Source: Enterobacter dykesii
GTDB lineage: Bacteria > Pseudomonadota > Gammaproteobacteria > Enterobacterales > Enterobacteriaceae
Reading direction: 5' to 3'
DNA length: 64,000 nucleotides
NCBI RefSeq assembly: GCF_008364625.2
Contig: NZ_CP126604.1
Coordinates: forward strand, 434,001 to 498,000
The notes beneath the pieces were generated by a model, which was given only the letters and a program-made list of their open reading frames with translations, was not told the DNA's origin and searched no databases. How positions within the stretch are numbered: position 1 is the first letter of the stretch; the number at the start of each line of letters is the position of its first letter. The position numbers were made by a program, and so were the translations under genes. Of the stretch, positions 18,362 through 27,044 are shown one piece after another.

Positions 18362-19301
18362 GCAATTTGATCGACTGATCGAGCAAGCCTACCAGCAGTA
18401 TCGTGGACCCGCCTACCTGCGCTCGCCGATGGTTTCATGCGTGAAGGCCGGGATTCGCCTGATGGATTGGGTTGTGCCGGGGGCGACCGCCGACTGGCTG
18501 GGCAATCGGTTTTTTACGCCGCGTCGGGTGCCGACGCGTGCAAGCGATAAAGAGATGACGGCGCTGGCGAGCCGCATTGAATCCCTCCCTCTGAGCAATG
18601 GTAAACATGCGGTGGTGTACCGCTGGGGCAGCACGGGACCTTCCGTGCTATTAGCCCACGGCTGGGAGTCCAGGGCTTCCCACTTTGGCAGGCTTATCAA
18701 AGCGCTGGTCGAAAAAGGCTTTCAGGTCATCGGGTTTGACGCCCCTGCACATGGTAACGCGGCAGGTTGTCAGAGCAGCATCGTCGAGTTCATTGAAATC
18801 ATTGAACAACTCGCGCAGCAGGATGGCGGTTTTGACGCGATTGTGGCGCACTCGTTTGGCGGGTTATCCGTCATCAATGCGGTAAAGGCGGGATTGCGGA
18901 CCCGCGCGCTGGTTATCGTAGGTGCGCCGACGCACTTTAGCGGGCTGGTCACGAAATATGCCGCGATCCTGAACCTCCCGGGACGCCAGCAGCAGAGGCT
19001 GCGCCGGTATATTGAAGGGTATTTTGGTATTGGTGAGGCGGTCTGGCAGCGCTTTAACGCTTACGAGGGGCTGCAGCAGGTCGATCAGCCCGCCCTTGTT
19101 ATTCACGACAGCAGTGATGACATCGTATTGCGGGTCGAAGCAGAATGCCTGGTCAACGCCTGGCCTGGCGCGAGGCTGGCAGAGACCCACGGCCAGGGGC
19201 ATAATCCGCTGCGCCGTCCGGGGGAGGGCATCGACATGGTGATGACGTATCTTGCTCCCTTGCTGACGTCAGGCAATGAGCGTGATAACCCGGTTGCCTG
19301 A
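18354..19301 (+). CDS. Alpha/beta hydrolase, candidate product-releasing esterase
   Basis: 315 residues from the ATG at 18354 (GGAG six bases upstream; overlaps the AlkB stop). Alpha/beta-hydrolase signatures: oxyanion region LLAHGWESRASH, the strand GFDAPAHGNA, and nucleophile elbow AHSFGG with serine near residue 163. The acid and base are plausibly in VIHDSSDDIV and HGQGHNP near the C terminus. The megasynthase has no thioesterase domain, so this enzyme may release the acyl chain from ACP or hydrolyse an ester in the product. The family is broad and the reaction is inferred from context only. Confidence 0.85.
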   Translation: MSEQFDRLIEQAYQQYRGPAYLRSPMVSCVKAGIRLMDWVVPGATADWLGNRFFTPRRVPTRASDKEMTALASRIESLPLSNGKHAVVYRWGSTGPSVLLAHGWESRASHFGRLIKALVEKGFQVIGFDAPAHGNAAGCQSSIVEFIEIIEQLAQQDGGFDAIVAHSFGGLSVINAVKAGLRTRALVIVGAPTHFSGLVTKYAAILNLPGRQQQRLRRYIEGYFGIGEAVWQRFNAYEGLQQVDQPALVIHDSSDDIVLRVEAECLVNAWPGARLAETHGQGHNPLRRPGEGIDMVMTYLAPLLTSGNERDNPVA

Positions 19302-20021
19302 TAGCTGATAATAGCCCTGGATCCGGCTGCCCTTTACGCGTTGGGGGGAAAGCGTCCGGTTCAGCTCCAGGGCGATCCCCTGCTGTTCAGGCGCAATGTG
19401 GCACACGCTGGCCGCCTCAAAATCGAGGGCGCGGCCAACGTCAGGATAGAGCGCTTTATAGAGACTCTCTTTCGCGGAAAAGGTCATTAATAGCGCGCTG
19501 GCCTCGTCGATCCGGCTGGCGGCAAGGCACTCCCGCTCCTGCGGTGTGGTAAACAGGTGCGCTGTCCGCTGGATCATCTCGGGTGCAAGAAATTCAATGT
19601 CGACGCCCGGCGTCAGGCCCGACGCCTCTGGCGCAACAACCGCCAGCGCCCATTCATGAGAATGTGACAGGCTGCCCCGCCAGCCGGAAGGCCACACCGG
19701 AGAACGGTCCGGCGCGCTGCCCGGCGTAGCGTCACAGCCGAAGGATCTGAGCACCCGTTGCGCGGCATAGCGTGCCGCAAGATATTCCGCCCTGCGTTTA
19801 ACCACGGCGCTGTTGAGCGGGCCGGGAAAGGGGATGCCCCATTTATCAAAGAGCCCGTCATGGTAATCACGCGCGGTGAATGAGACCAGGCAGTAGCGCA
19901 GGGCGGGGAAAGGGTCGACGCTGCCCATCTCAACGGAGTGAATAAAAGGGGGAGCTGAATCCGTGTTTATCGCAGTAAACATTGCAGGGTATCGGTATCT
20001 GTCGGGGGAACAGAATGCCAT
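19269..20021 (-). CDS. 4'-Phosphopantetheinyl transferase, EntD/Sfp type
   Basis: 250 residues. Family motifs are clear: GSLSHSHEWALAVV, GVDIEFL (Mg-binding Asp) and FSAKESLYKALYP. It transfers phosphopantetheine from CoA to the serine of carrier proteins and would activate Ser616 and Ser1566 of the megasynthase. The 3' end overlaps the convergent hydrolase gene by 33 bp, so it was probably recruited with the cluster; the chromosome is expected to carry a separate entD for enterobactin. A second in-frame ATG at 19979 is an alternative start. It lies downstream of ytfG on the same strand with a hairpin between them. Confidence 0.92.
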   Translation of the reverse strand: MAFCSPDRYRYPAMFTAINTDSAPPFIHSVEMGSVDPFPALRYCLVSFTARDYHDGLFDKWGIPFPGPLNSAVVKRRAEYLAARYAAQRVLRSFGCDATPGSAPDRSPVWPSGWRGSLSHSHEWALAVVAPEASGLTPGVDIEFLAPEMIQRTAHLFTTPQERECLAASRIDEASALLMTFSAKESLYKALYPDVGRALDFEAASVCHIAPEQQGIALELNRTLSPQRVKGSRIQGYYQLSGNRVITLIA

Positions 20022-20030
20022 ATAAGTGCG

Positions 20031-20056
20031 GGCCGGGTAAGGGGAATGACCCGGCC
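20031..20056. terminator. Inverted repeat between ytfG and the phosphopantetheinyl transferase
   Basis: Perfect 8-bp arms GGCCGGGT/ACCCGGCC with a 10-base loop, in the 57-bp gap after ytfG and just before the transferase start on the minus strand. No U-tract follows, so it may be a weak or Rho-assisted stop for ytfG or a leader hairpin for the transferase. Confidence 0.4.
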
Positions 20057-20078
20057 GCAGGAAAAAACGCTCAGGCCG

Positions 20079-20927
20079 TTACAGAATGGCTTTAATGCTC
20101 TGCGCCAGCGGCGTCGTTGCGCGCCCGATCAGTTTGCTCAGCGTGTGGCTATCGTCAAAGAGTCCCCCTTTGGACGCGCCCACATCGGAGTCCGCCAGCA
20201 TATCTGCCAGCCCGGCAGGCAGGCCGACGCTTTTCAGCGCGGCGGCAAAATCCGCTTCACTGAGATTCTGATAGGTTACCGGCTTCCCGCTCTGTTTGCT
20301 GAGTTCAGCCGCCAGTTCGCTCAGCGTCCAGCCGTGGTCGCCCGCCAGTTCATAGACTTTGCCCGCGTGGCCCTCTTCAACAATCACTTTGGCTGCCGCC
20401 GCGGCATAGTCTGCACGGGTGGCAGAGGCAATTTTGCCTTCGCCTGCCGCACCAATAAACACACCGTGTTCCAGCGCAGGCGGCGCGCTCGCCAGGTAAT
20501 TTTCGGTATACCAGCCATTGCGCAGCAAGGCATAAGGAATGCCGGACGCCGCCAGCGCTTTTTCAGTGGCAACGTGTTCAACGTGCAGACCCAGCGGGGA
20601 GTTGTCCGCATGCAGCAGGCTGGTGTAGGCGATAAATTTCACGCCTGCCGTTTTGGCGGCGTTAATCACGTTCTGGTGCTGGGTCGCGCGCTGGCCGACT
20701 TCGCTGGAAGAGATCAGCAGCAGCTTATCCACGCCGCTCAGCGCGGTGGTGAATGCGGCTTCATCCGTGTAGTCCGCCTGACGAACCACAATTCCCTGCT
20801 GGCTTAAGGCCTGCGCTTTCGCCGGGTTACGTACGATGGCCACAATCTGGCTGGCCTGTACGGTTTTCAGCAATTGTTCGATAACGAGATGGCCAAGCTG
20901 GCCGGTAGCGCCGGTAATCGCGATCAT
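20079..20927 (-). CDS. ytfG: NAD(P)H:quinone oxidoreductase QorB (YtfG), NmrA-like
   Basis: 282 residues from the ATG at 20927, with AAGGAG upstream; the open frame extends further but lacks a site. N-terminal Rossmann motif ITGATGQLG binds NADPH. The NmrA-like fold and near full-length similarity to remembered E. coli QorB (about 286 residues) support the call. It reduces quinones in the cytosol. Divergent from ytfH, as in E. coli, which suggests control by that HxlR-type regulator. It marks the right-hand return to the conserved ytf chromosomal backbone after the biosynthetic cluster. Confidence 0.95.
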   Translation of the reverse strand: MIAITGATGQLGHLVIEQLLKTVQASQIVAIVRNPAKAQALSQQGIVVRQADYTDEAAFTTALSGVDKLLLISSSEVGQRATQHQNVINAAKTAGVKFIAYTSLLHADNSPLGLHVEHVATEKALAASGIPYALLRNGWYTENYLASAPPALEHGVFIGAAGEGKIASATRADYAAAAAKVIVEEGHAGKVYELAGDHGWTLSELAAELSKQSGKPVTYQNLSEADFAAALKSVGLPAGLADMLADSDVGASKGGLFDDSHTLSKLIGRATTPLAQSIKAIL

Positions 20928-21011
20928 GATGAATCTCCTTCGTGTTTGTCTGGTGTTGTGGCACACTAGCACCATAGCTAACTTTTAGTAAGTACGTACA
21001 AAAAGGTAAGT
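20928..21011. promoter_or_regulatory. ytfG/ytfH divergent promoter with repeated GTAAGTA
   Basis: The 84-bp divergent region contains direct copies of GTAAGTA at 20988-20994 and 21006-21012, 18 bp apart, and a palindromic GTACGTAC at 20992-20999. These are candidate contacts for the HxlR-type regulator YtfH, as HxlR proteins often bind repeated sites next to their own gene. This is inference from position. Confidence 0.4.
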
Positions 21012-21398
21012 ATGAAAACAACGATACCGACGCTCAGCGAACTCATGCGCGATGGCAATCTTTTCGCGGAACAGTGCCCTTCTCGCGAGGTGCTCAAACA
21101 CGTGACCAGCCGCTGGGGCGTTCTCATTCTGCTGGCTCTGCGCCATGGAACGCATCGCTTTAGCGATCTGCGCCGTAAAATGGGCGGGGTGAGCGAAAAG
21201 ATGCTGTCCCAGTCGCTCCAGGCGCTGGAGCAGGACGGGTTTGTCGATCGCGTGTCGTATCCGGTGGTGCCGCCGCACGTAGAGTATAGCCTGACGCCGA
21301 TGGGGATTGAGGTCAGCGAGAAAGTCGCCGCGCTGGCGGACTGGATTGAGGTGAATACGCCGAAGGTGATGGCGAATCGGGACGATCGCGCGGCGTAA
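21012..21398 (+). CDS. ytfH: HxlR-family transcriptional regulator YtfH
   Basis: 128 residues, winged helix-turn-helix of the HxlR family, with the usual N-terminal cysteine (EQCPSREVLKHVTSRWGVLI) seen in redox- or electrophile-sensing members. Core segment HRFSDLRRKMGGVSEKMLSQ is the recognition region. Divergent to ytfG and expected to control it, by analogy with quinone-responsive HxlR pairs. The C terminus extends slightly beyond the winged helix and ends at 21398. Confidence 0.93.
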   Translation: MKTTIPTLSELMRDGNLFAEQCPSREVLKHVTSRWGVLILLALRHGTHRFSDLRRKMGGVSEKMLSQSLQALEQDGFVDRVSYPVVPPHVEYSLTPMGIEVSEKVAALADWIEVNTPKVMANRDDRAA

Positions 21399-21422
21399 AC
21401 GCCGGATATGTGCGGCCTGATG

Positions 21423-21443
21423 CCCTCTCCCACAGGGAGAGGG
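21423..21443. repeat. Palindromic intergenic repeat CCCTCTCCC/GGGAGAGGG
   Basis: Perfect 9-bp arms around ACA between ytfH and cpdB. The same palindrome recurs at 63592 and 63653 and in an imperfect form at 51711, so it is a dispersed intergenic repeat, not a gene-specific site. Confidence 0.75.
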
Positions 21444-21454
21444 AACGAACACGA

Positions 21455-21487
21455 AAAACGGCAACGCATGTTGCCGTTTTGTTTTTA
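21455..21487. terminator. Bidirectional terminator between ytfH and cpdB
   Basis: Perfect 11-bp stem AAAACGGCAAC/GTTGCCGTTTT with GCAT loop and T-rich flank (GTTTTTA) on the right, A-rich on the left. It lies between convergent ytfH and cpdB and should serve both strands. Confidence 0.85.
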
Positions 21488-23428
21488 CTTACTCAAATCC
21501 ACCTGATAAATCGCGAATCCGATATCATCCGTCGCGACCTGCTTCATCGGATACTGGGCTTTATCCTTGATAAACGCGGCAGCCTTATCGGACGGCGACG
21601 TTTCAATGCGGATATCCAGTTTCGTATCGCTGTGGATCGGCGCGAGACGCCAGTTGTTGTCCACCGCCGGGTGAATTTCGCCCGCCTTCTTCGACTCCGC
21701 GCTGATCCACGCCGCCAGCACCGAACGGTTCTCGTCCGGCGAGGCAAAGGCGATGTGGCTATCCCCCGTACCAGCAAACTTACCGCCGTAGGCGCGGTAG
21801 TTATTGGTTACGACCAGGAAGGTGGCACTCGGGTCGATCGCCTTGCCGTTGAAGGTCAGGTTTTTGATGCGCTCCGCCTGCGGGTTGATCGCCTGACACT
21901 CGCCGTCATATTTCGCCGGCTGGGTGACGTCAATCTGGTAGTTCACGCCGTCGATCACGTCGAAGTTATAGGTACGGAAGCCGTCCCAGTTAATCAGCGA
22001 CTGCGGCTTACTGCTGTGCGGGTCAATCTGGTTAAACTGTCCGGCAGAGCACTCCAGCCACTCTTTCACCTCCTGGCCCGTCGCTTTTACCACCACCAGC
22101 GTGTTCGGGTAGAGGTAGAGATCGGCGGCGTTACGGAAGGTCAGCTGGCCCTTTTCGACTTCAACATAGCTTGCCGGGTCATTCTTACGCCCGCCCACCT
22201 TGAATGGCGCAGCCGCTGACAGGACCGGCAGTTTTGCCAGATCCGGATCGCCCTGCACAAAGTGTTCGGCATAGGCTTTCTGCGCCATGTTGACGACCTG
22301 AACGGTCGGGTCATCCTGCACCAGCGCCAGGAAGCTGTACATGTTGTCGGCGGATTTGCCGATCGGCTTGCTGACGAATTCGCGCGTGGCGTCGTGATCG
22401 TGCTTCAGCACGTCGACCAGTTTTTTATCTTCCGCCGCCAGAGATTTTTTAGCCGCAGCGTCGTAAATCGGGCGCGCTTCGGCTTTTGACTGCGTCACCT
22501 TCCAGCTGCCGCCGTCGTTATTCAGCACCAGATCCACCACGCCAAGATGGTCACCCCACATGCCCGGCATCACCGACGGCACGCCGTTGAGCGTCCCTTT
22601 CTCAATGTCCGCGCCTTTTATGCTGGCGAAATCTTTGCCCGGGAAGACCGCGTGGGCGTGGCCGAACAGGATCGCGTCGACGCCCGGAACTTCACTCAGA
22701 TAGTAAACGGAGTTTTCTGCCATGGCCTGATACGGATCGGCGGAGAGGCCCGAGTGGGCGACAACGACCACCAGATCGGCACCTTTTTCGCGCATTTCCG
22801 GCACGTATTTGCGCGCGGTTTCGGTGATGTCGTTAACGGTCACTTTACCGTCGAGGTTGGCCTTATCCCACGTCATGATCTGCGGCGGCACAAAGCCGAT
22901 ATAGCCGATTTTCAGCGTCTGTTTTTTACCGTCCTGGTCGACGACGTTTGTCTCTTTAATCAGGTAAGGGGTGAAGAGCGGCTTTTGCGTTTTAACGTCG
23001 ATGATATTAGCGTTAACGTACGGGAATTTCGCACCGGCGAGGGCATCGTGCAGGTATGTCAGACCGTAGTTGAATTCGTGGTTGCCGAGGTTGCCGACGG
23101 TATAGTCCAGGGTGTTCATCGCTTTATAAACAGGATGGATCTCGCCTTTTTTCAGCCCCCGGGTCGCCATGTAGTCCCCAAGAGGGCTGCCCTGAATGAG
23201 ATCGCCATTGTCGACCAGCACGCTGTTTTTCACTTCGCCACGCGCCGCATCGATCAGGCTTGCCGTGCGTACCAGACCGAATTTTTCCGTCGGGCTATCT
23301 TTGTAGTAATCGAAGTCCATCATGTTGCTGTGCAGATCGGTCGTTTCCAGAATACGCAGATCTACCGTCGCCGCCTGCACGCTCGCTGCAATCAGCGTCG
23401 CCAGAAGCGTTGCACTAAACTTAATCAT
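21485..23428 (-). CDS. cpdB: 2',3'-cyclic-nucleotide 2'-phosphodiesterase / 3'-nucleotidase
   Basis: 647 residues from the ATG at 23428 (signal peptide [19 protein letters not shown]). Periplasmic bifunctional enzyme that hydrolyses 2',3'-cyclic nucleotides and 3'-nucleotides, allowing growth on them. Calcineurin-like metallophosphatase motifs are in the first domain: [28 protein letters not shown]. The C-terminal 5'-nucleotidase domain ends in [12 protein letters not shown]. Length and sequence match E. coli CpdB closely. The longer open frame back to 23542 lacks a signal sequence and is not used. Its 3' end abuts the terminator shared with ytfH. Confidence 0.97.
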   Translation of the reverse strand: MIKFSATLLATLIAASVQAATVDLRILETTDLHSNMMDFDYYKDSPTEKFGLVRTASLIDAARGEVKNSVLVDNGDLIQGSPLGDYMATRGLKKGEIHPVYKAMNTLDYTVGNLGNHEFNYGLTYLHDALAGAKFPYVNANIIDVKTQKPLFTPYLIKETNVVDQDGKKQTLKIGYIGFVPPQIMTWDKANLDGKVTVNDITETARKYVPEMREKGADLVVVVAHSGLSADPYQAMAENSVYYLSEVPGVDAILFGHAHAVFPGKDFASIKGADIEKGTLNGVPSVMPGMWGDHLGVVDLVLNNDGGSWKVTQSKAEARPIYDAAAKKSLAAEDKKLVDVLKHDHDATREFVSKPIGKSADNMYSFLALVQDDPTVQVVNMAQKAYAEHFVQGDPDLAKLPVLSAAAPFKVGGRKNDPASYVEVEKGQLTFRNAADLYLYPNTLVVVKATGQEVKEWLECSAGQFNQIDPHSSKPQSLINWDGFRTYNFDVIDGVNYQIDVTQPAKYDGECQAINPQAERIKNLTFNGKAIDPSATFLVVTNNYRAYGGKFAGTGDSHIAFASPDENRSVLAAWISAESKKAGEIHPAVDNNWRLAPIHSDTKLDIRIETSPSDKAAAFIKDKAQYPMKQVATDDIGFAIYQVDLSK

Positions 23429-23618
23429 CAGAGGAGTCCTTTTTTCGATGCAGACCACAAAAGAGTATGTATCTATAGCGTGTTGCTTACAGAAATGTGA
23501 ATCCTGACAGAAAAAAGTAACCTGAAACCGGAATTGCTTCACAGATAGCGGAATTGTTCACATTACGATATAACTAAAACAAAGAGTTAACCTCACTGCG
23601 TTAACAAAGAGGTGGAAA

Positions 23619-24359
23619 ATGCTAGATAAAATTTGTCAGCTCGCACGGGATGCGGGAGATGCCATCATGCAGGTATATGACGGCAGTAAACCTATGGAGG
23701 TGGTCAGCAAGGCCGACGACTCTCCGGTCACGGCGGCGGATATCGCGGCGCATAAGGTGATCCTGACAGGGTTACAGGCCTTAACGCCGGATATCCCCGT
23801 TCTGTCAGAAGAAGCGCCGCAAAGCTGGGACGAGCGCCAGCACTGGCAGCGCTACTGGCTGGTCGATCCGCTGGACGGGACAAAAGAGTTCATCAAGCGC
23901 AACGGTGAATTCACCGTCAATATCGCCCTGATTGAGAAGGGCAAAGCGGTGCTGGGCGTGGTCTACGCGCCGGTAATGAAGGTGATGTACAGCGCCGCAG
24001 AAGGGAAGGCGTGGAAGGAAGAGTGCGGCGTGCGCAAGCAGATTCAGGTGCGCGATGCGCGTCCACCGCTGGTGGTGATTAGCCGCTCGCACAGCGACAG
24101 CGAGCTGCAGGAGTATCTGCAGCAGCTGGGTGAACACCAGACCACCTCGATTGGCTCATCGCTAAAATTCTGCCTGGTGGCGGAAGGCCACGCGCAGCTC
24201 TACCCTCGCTTTGGGCCAACCAACGTCTGGGATACCGCGGCAGGTCATGCCGTTGCCGCGGCCGCCGGGGCGCATGTTCATGACTGGCAGGGCAAGCCGC
24301 TGGACTATACCCCGCGCGAATCCTTCCTCAACCCCGGCTTCCGCGTCTCTATTTACTGA
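23619..24359 (+). CDS. cysQ: 3'(2'),5'-bisphosphate nucleotidase CysQ
   Basis: 246 residues. Inositol monophosphatase-fold enzyme that converts 3'-phosphoadenosine 5'-phosphate to AMP, keeping PAP from sulfate assimilation low. Metal-binding motifs are visible: [23 protein letters not shown] and [10 protein letters not shown]. Divergent from cpdB (190 bp apart) as in E. coli. Its last 7 bases overlap the convergent ytfJ. Confidence 0.97.
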   Translation: MLDKICQLARDAGDAIMQVYDGSKPMEVVSKADDSPVTAADIAAHKVILTGLQALTPDIPVLSEEAPQSWDERQHWQRYWLVDPLDGTKEFIKRNGEFTVNIALIEKGKAVLGVVYAPVMKVMYSAAEGKAWKEECGVRKQIQVRDARPPLVVISRSHSDSELQEYLQQLGEHQTTSIGSSLKFCLVAEGHAQLYPRFGPTNVWDTAAGHAVAAAAGAHVHDWQGKPLDYTPRESFLNPGFRVSIY

Positions 24360-24910
24360 GCCAGCAGCTTATGCAGCAGGTCGACAACCTGCTGCACCTC
24401 TTCCTGGGTTAACGCGCCGTCTTTCGCCCACTGAACGCGACCCTCTTTATCCAGCACGATAATCGCGGAGCTCTCTTCCTCCAGCTGCCAGGCCTTACGG
24501 GTTACGCCGTTGCTGTCGACGATAAACTGCGACCACGGGTAGAGCTTTTTATTGCTCTCAAGACTGGAGCGCACAAACATTCCGGAACCCGGAATGGCGT
24601 CATCGGTATTCACGATCGTAGTCGTCTGGTAGCGGTCGTGCGGGAATTTTGCGGCCTTGATCGCTTCCACCAGGCTGGCATTTTTCTCTTTTGCGGATGT
24701 ACGACCGGCAATATGTTGTACAACTCTCACTTTGCCCGCGAGCTGCGCGCTATTCCAGGGTTTGTAGCTAAACTTATCATTGTCGAGAATCAATTCTCCC
24801 CGGTCAGCAATGCCGACTGGCGGTACACGTTGTCCTTTTTCAATGTTGTGAGCACAAGCCCACAGGGGCAGCAGCAGGCAGGCTGCTGCAAGGATATTAC
24901 GTAGGGTCAT
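24353..24910 (-). CDS. ytfJ: YtfJ-family periplasmic protein, thioredoxin-like
   Basis: 185 residues with a clear signal peptide ([20 protein letters not shown]) ending in AxA-like cleavage. The remainder looks like a thioredoxin-fold domain ([35 protein letters not shown]) lacking a CxxC motif. Conserved next to cysQ in enterobacteria. Biochemical function not known to me; a periplasmic role is inferred from the leader. Confidence 0.93.
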   Translation of the reverse strand: MTLRNILAAACLLLPLWACAHNIEKGQRVPPVGIADRGELILDNDKFSYKPWNSAQLAGKVRVVQHIAGRTSAKEKNASLVEAIKAAKFPHDRYQTTTIVNTDDAIPGSGMFVRSSLESNKKLYPWSQFIVDSNGVTRKAWQLEEESSAIIVLDKEGRVQWAKDGALTQEEVQQVVDLLHKLLAQ

Positions 24911-25234
24911 GGCGTTTCCTTATTGTTTGCAGGTGATCCGACCACTTGGTCTTGCGCTTTTAATCATAAGTGCGATCAATGTGGTTTTCCCGCAATCCCG
25001 ATGCCAGTTTGCGGGCGAACGCACATATCCATGAAAAAACGACGGCTTATACTGCGCCCGGTCACGTTTTGCAAAGATTATTCTGAATAATTGTAATCAA
25101 ACGGTAAATAAACTTATGCACACTGGGTAACACCGTAGTTCTGGTCTATAGTCATTGGGCATTAAAATTTGCGCTCAGGACAGTCGGGCCGATTGTGGCA
25201 CCGCAAGAGCGTATGATTCGCAGGAGATACAAGA
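24911..25234. other. Intergenic region ytfJ-ytfK
   Basis: 324 bp between divergent ytfJ and ytfK. It must hold both promoters. The ytfK start is preceded by CAGGAGATAC. I looked for a Pho box, since ytfK has been linked to phosphate starvation, and found no convincing one; no small ORF or RNA gene was evident. Confidence 0.5.
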
Positions 25235-25441
25235 ATGAAAATTTTCCAACGCTACAACCCGCTTCAGGTGGCGAAGTACGTGAAGATCCTGTTCCGTGGA
25301 CGGTTGTATATCAAGGATGTTGGCGCTTTTGAGTTTGATAAGGGCAAGATCCTTGTCCCAAAAGTGAAGGACAAACAGCACCTGTCTGTTATGTCCGAAG
25401 TCAACCGTCAGGTTATGCGTCTGCAGACTGAGATGGCTTAA
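25235..25441 (+). CDS. ytfK: YtfK, DUF1107 stress-response protein
   Basis: 68 residues, the same length as the E. coli protein, starting [20 protein letters not shown]. In E. coli, YtfK has been reported to favour (p)ppGpp synthesis by SpoT during phosphate or fatty-acid starvation. Small, basic at the N terminus and without a membrane segment. Followed by a strong terminator shared with paeA. Confidence 0.95.
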   Translation: MKIFQRYNPLQVAKYVKILFRGRLYIKDVGAFEFDKGKILVPKVKDKQHLSVMSEVNRQVMRLQTEMA

Positions 25442-25462
25442 CCAACGTGCTATGCAGTAGTT

Positions 25463-25490
25463 AAAAAAAACGGCTCCCAATGGGAGCCGT
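25463..25490 (-). terminator. Rho-independent terminator of ytfL/paeA
   Basis: Stem CGGCTCCC/GGGAGCCG (25471-25489) with AAT loop; on the minus strand it is followed by a run of eight T. Located 23 bp after the paeA stop and also serving as a hairpin after ytfK. Confidence 0.9.
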
Positions 25491-25512
25491 TGATGTATGT
25501 GGAGCAGGGAGT

Positions 25513-26850
25513 TTACGCCGACACCTTCTCTTCCGCGTCCGGCAGCTTTGGCACCAGTACGGTCGGTTTGTTGTCGATGCGCGTCACCAGCAGCTGGTCG
25601 ATGCGGTAGTTATCAATATCCACCACTTCAAACTTGTAGCCGGAGAACTTCACCGAGTCGGTACGTTTCGGGATCTTACGCAGCATAAACATCATAAAGC
25701 CGCCGATGGTCTCGTAGTTACCGGACTGCGGGAACTCGTCGATATCCAGCACGCGCATTACGTCTTCAATCGGTGTGCCGCCATCAATTAGCCATGAATT
25801 ATCGTCACGCTGAACAATCTGCTCTTCCAGCCCCTGGCCAACCAGGTCGCCCATCAGCGTGGTCATCACGTCGTTCAGGGTGATAATGCCCACCACCAGC
25901 GCGTATTCGTTCATGATAACCGCGAAGTCTTCCCCGGCGGTTTTGAAACTTTCCAGCGCTTCTGAGAGCGTCAGGGTGTCCGGCACAATCAGGGTATTGC
26001 GGATCTGCACGCCGCTGTTGAGCGCCAGACTCTGGTTTGCCAGCACGCGGTTCAGCAGGTCTTTGGAGTCGACGTAACCGATGATGTGGTCAATATCTTC
26101 ATTACAGACCAGGAACTTAGAGTGCGGATGCTGCGCCACTTTGTTCTTCAGGCTCTGCTCATCTTCATGTAAATCGAACCAGATAATGCTTTCACGGCCC
26201 GTCATGGAAGACGGCACGGTACGGGATTCCAGTTCGAATACGTTCTCAATCAGCTCGTGCTCCTGCTTGCGCAGCACCCCGGCCAGCGCGCCGGCTTCCA
26301 CCACCGCATAAATGTCGTCAGAGGTGATGTCGTCTTTACGCACCATCGGCAGCTTAAAGATGCGGAAAATGACGTTCGCCAGACCGTTGAAGAACCACAC
26401 CAGCGGACGAAACACGTACAGACAGAAGCGCATCGGGTTGATGATACGCAAAGCCACAGCTTCTGGCGCAATCATACCGATGCGTTTCGGGGTCAGGTCT
26501 GCAAAGAGGATGAACAGGCCGGTTACCAGCGAGAAGGAGAGGATAAAGCTCAGCTGCTCGGCCAGTTCAACGGACATGTACTTAACAAACAGGCTATAAA
26601 ACGCCGGGGAAAACGCCGCATCACCCACGATACCGCCGAGAATGGCGACCGCGTTGAGGCCAATCTGCACCACGGTGAAGAACATCCCGGGGTTTTCCTG
26701 CATTTTCAGGATGCGGGTAGCATTGATGTTGCCTTCATCGGCAAGCAGCTTCAGTTTGATTTTACGGGACGCGGCCAGCGAGATCTCAGATATCGAGAAA
26801 AATGCGCTGACGGCAATCAGACAAAGTATTACTAAAATACTGTTTAACAT
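25513..26850 (-). CDS. paeA: CNNM/CBS-domain inner-membrane protein YtfL (PaeA)
   Basis: 445 residues. N-terminal CNNM (DUF21) transmembrane domain (about 1-200, four helices), two CBS domains (about 210-335) and a C-terminal CorC/HlyC transporter-associated domain (about 350-435). YtfL has been renamed PaeA after work linking it to cadaverine and putrescine export in Salmonella and E. coli. Length is close to the E. coli protein (about 447). Conserved position after ytfK. Confidence 0.95.
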   Translation of the reverse strand: MLNSILVILCLIAVSAFFSISEISLAASRKIKLKLLADEGNINATRILKMQENPGMFFTVVQIGLNAVAILGGIVGDAAFSPAFYSLFVKYMSVELAEQLSFILSFSLVTGLFILFADLTPKRIGMIAPEAVALRIINPMRFCLYVFRPLVWFFNGLANVIFRIFKLPMVRKDDITSDDIYAVVEAGALAGVLRKQEHELIENVFELESRTVPSSMTGRESIIWFDLHEDEQSLKNKVAQHPHSKFLVCNEDIDHIIGYVDSKDLLNRVLANQSLALNSGVQIRNTLIVPDTLTLSEALESFKTAGEDFAVIMNEYALVVGIITLNDVMTTLMGDLVGQGLEEQIVQRDDNSWLIDGGTPIEDVMRVLDIDEFPQSGNYETIGGFMMFMLRKIPKRTDSVKFSGYKFEVVDIDNYRIDQLLVTRIDNKPTVLVPKLPDAEEKVSA

Positions 26851-27006
26851 AGTTTATCCGGCTTCTCGCCAGATCCTCAGAAGGGGAATTGATACCATTT
26901 GTGTGAAAACACATTGAACATCAGCTCGTAGCGTTGAGCTGATTATTTCAGCGGGTAGTATAGCGTAAAGAGATGTAAATCTGCCAGAGGTCACATTTTG
27001 GCATAA

Positions 27007-27036
27007 AACAGACCGGACAGCGTGGCGCTGTCCGGT
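27007..27036 (-). terminator. Terminator of the GPH symporter gene
   Basis: Perfect 11-bp stem ACCGGACAGCG/CGCTGTCCGGT with TGG loop, 9 bp after the symporter stop; minus-strand reading is followed by CTGTTTTATG, a short U-tract. Confidence 0.8.
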
Positions 27037-27044
27037 ACAGGGTG

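Noticed and set aside
24911..25234. Pho box upstream of ytfK
   Set aside because: No tandem CTGTCAT-like repeats with proper spacing were found.
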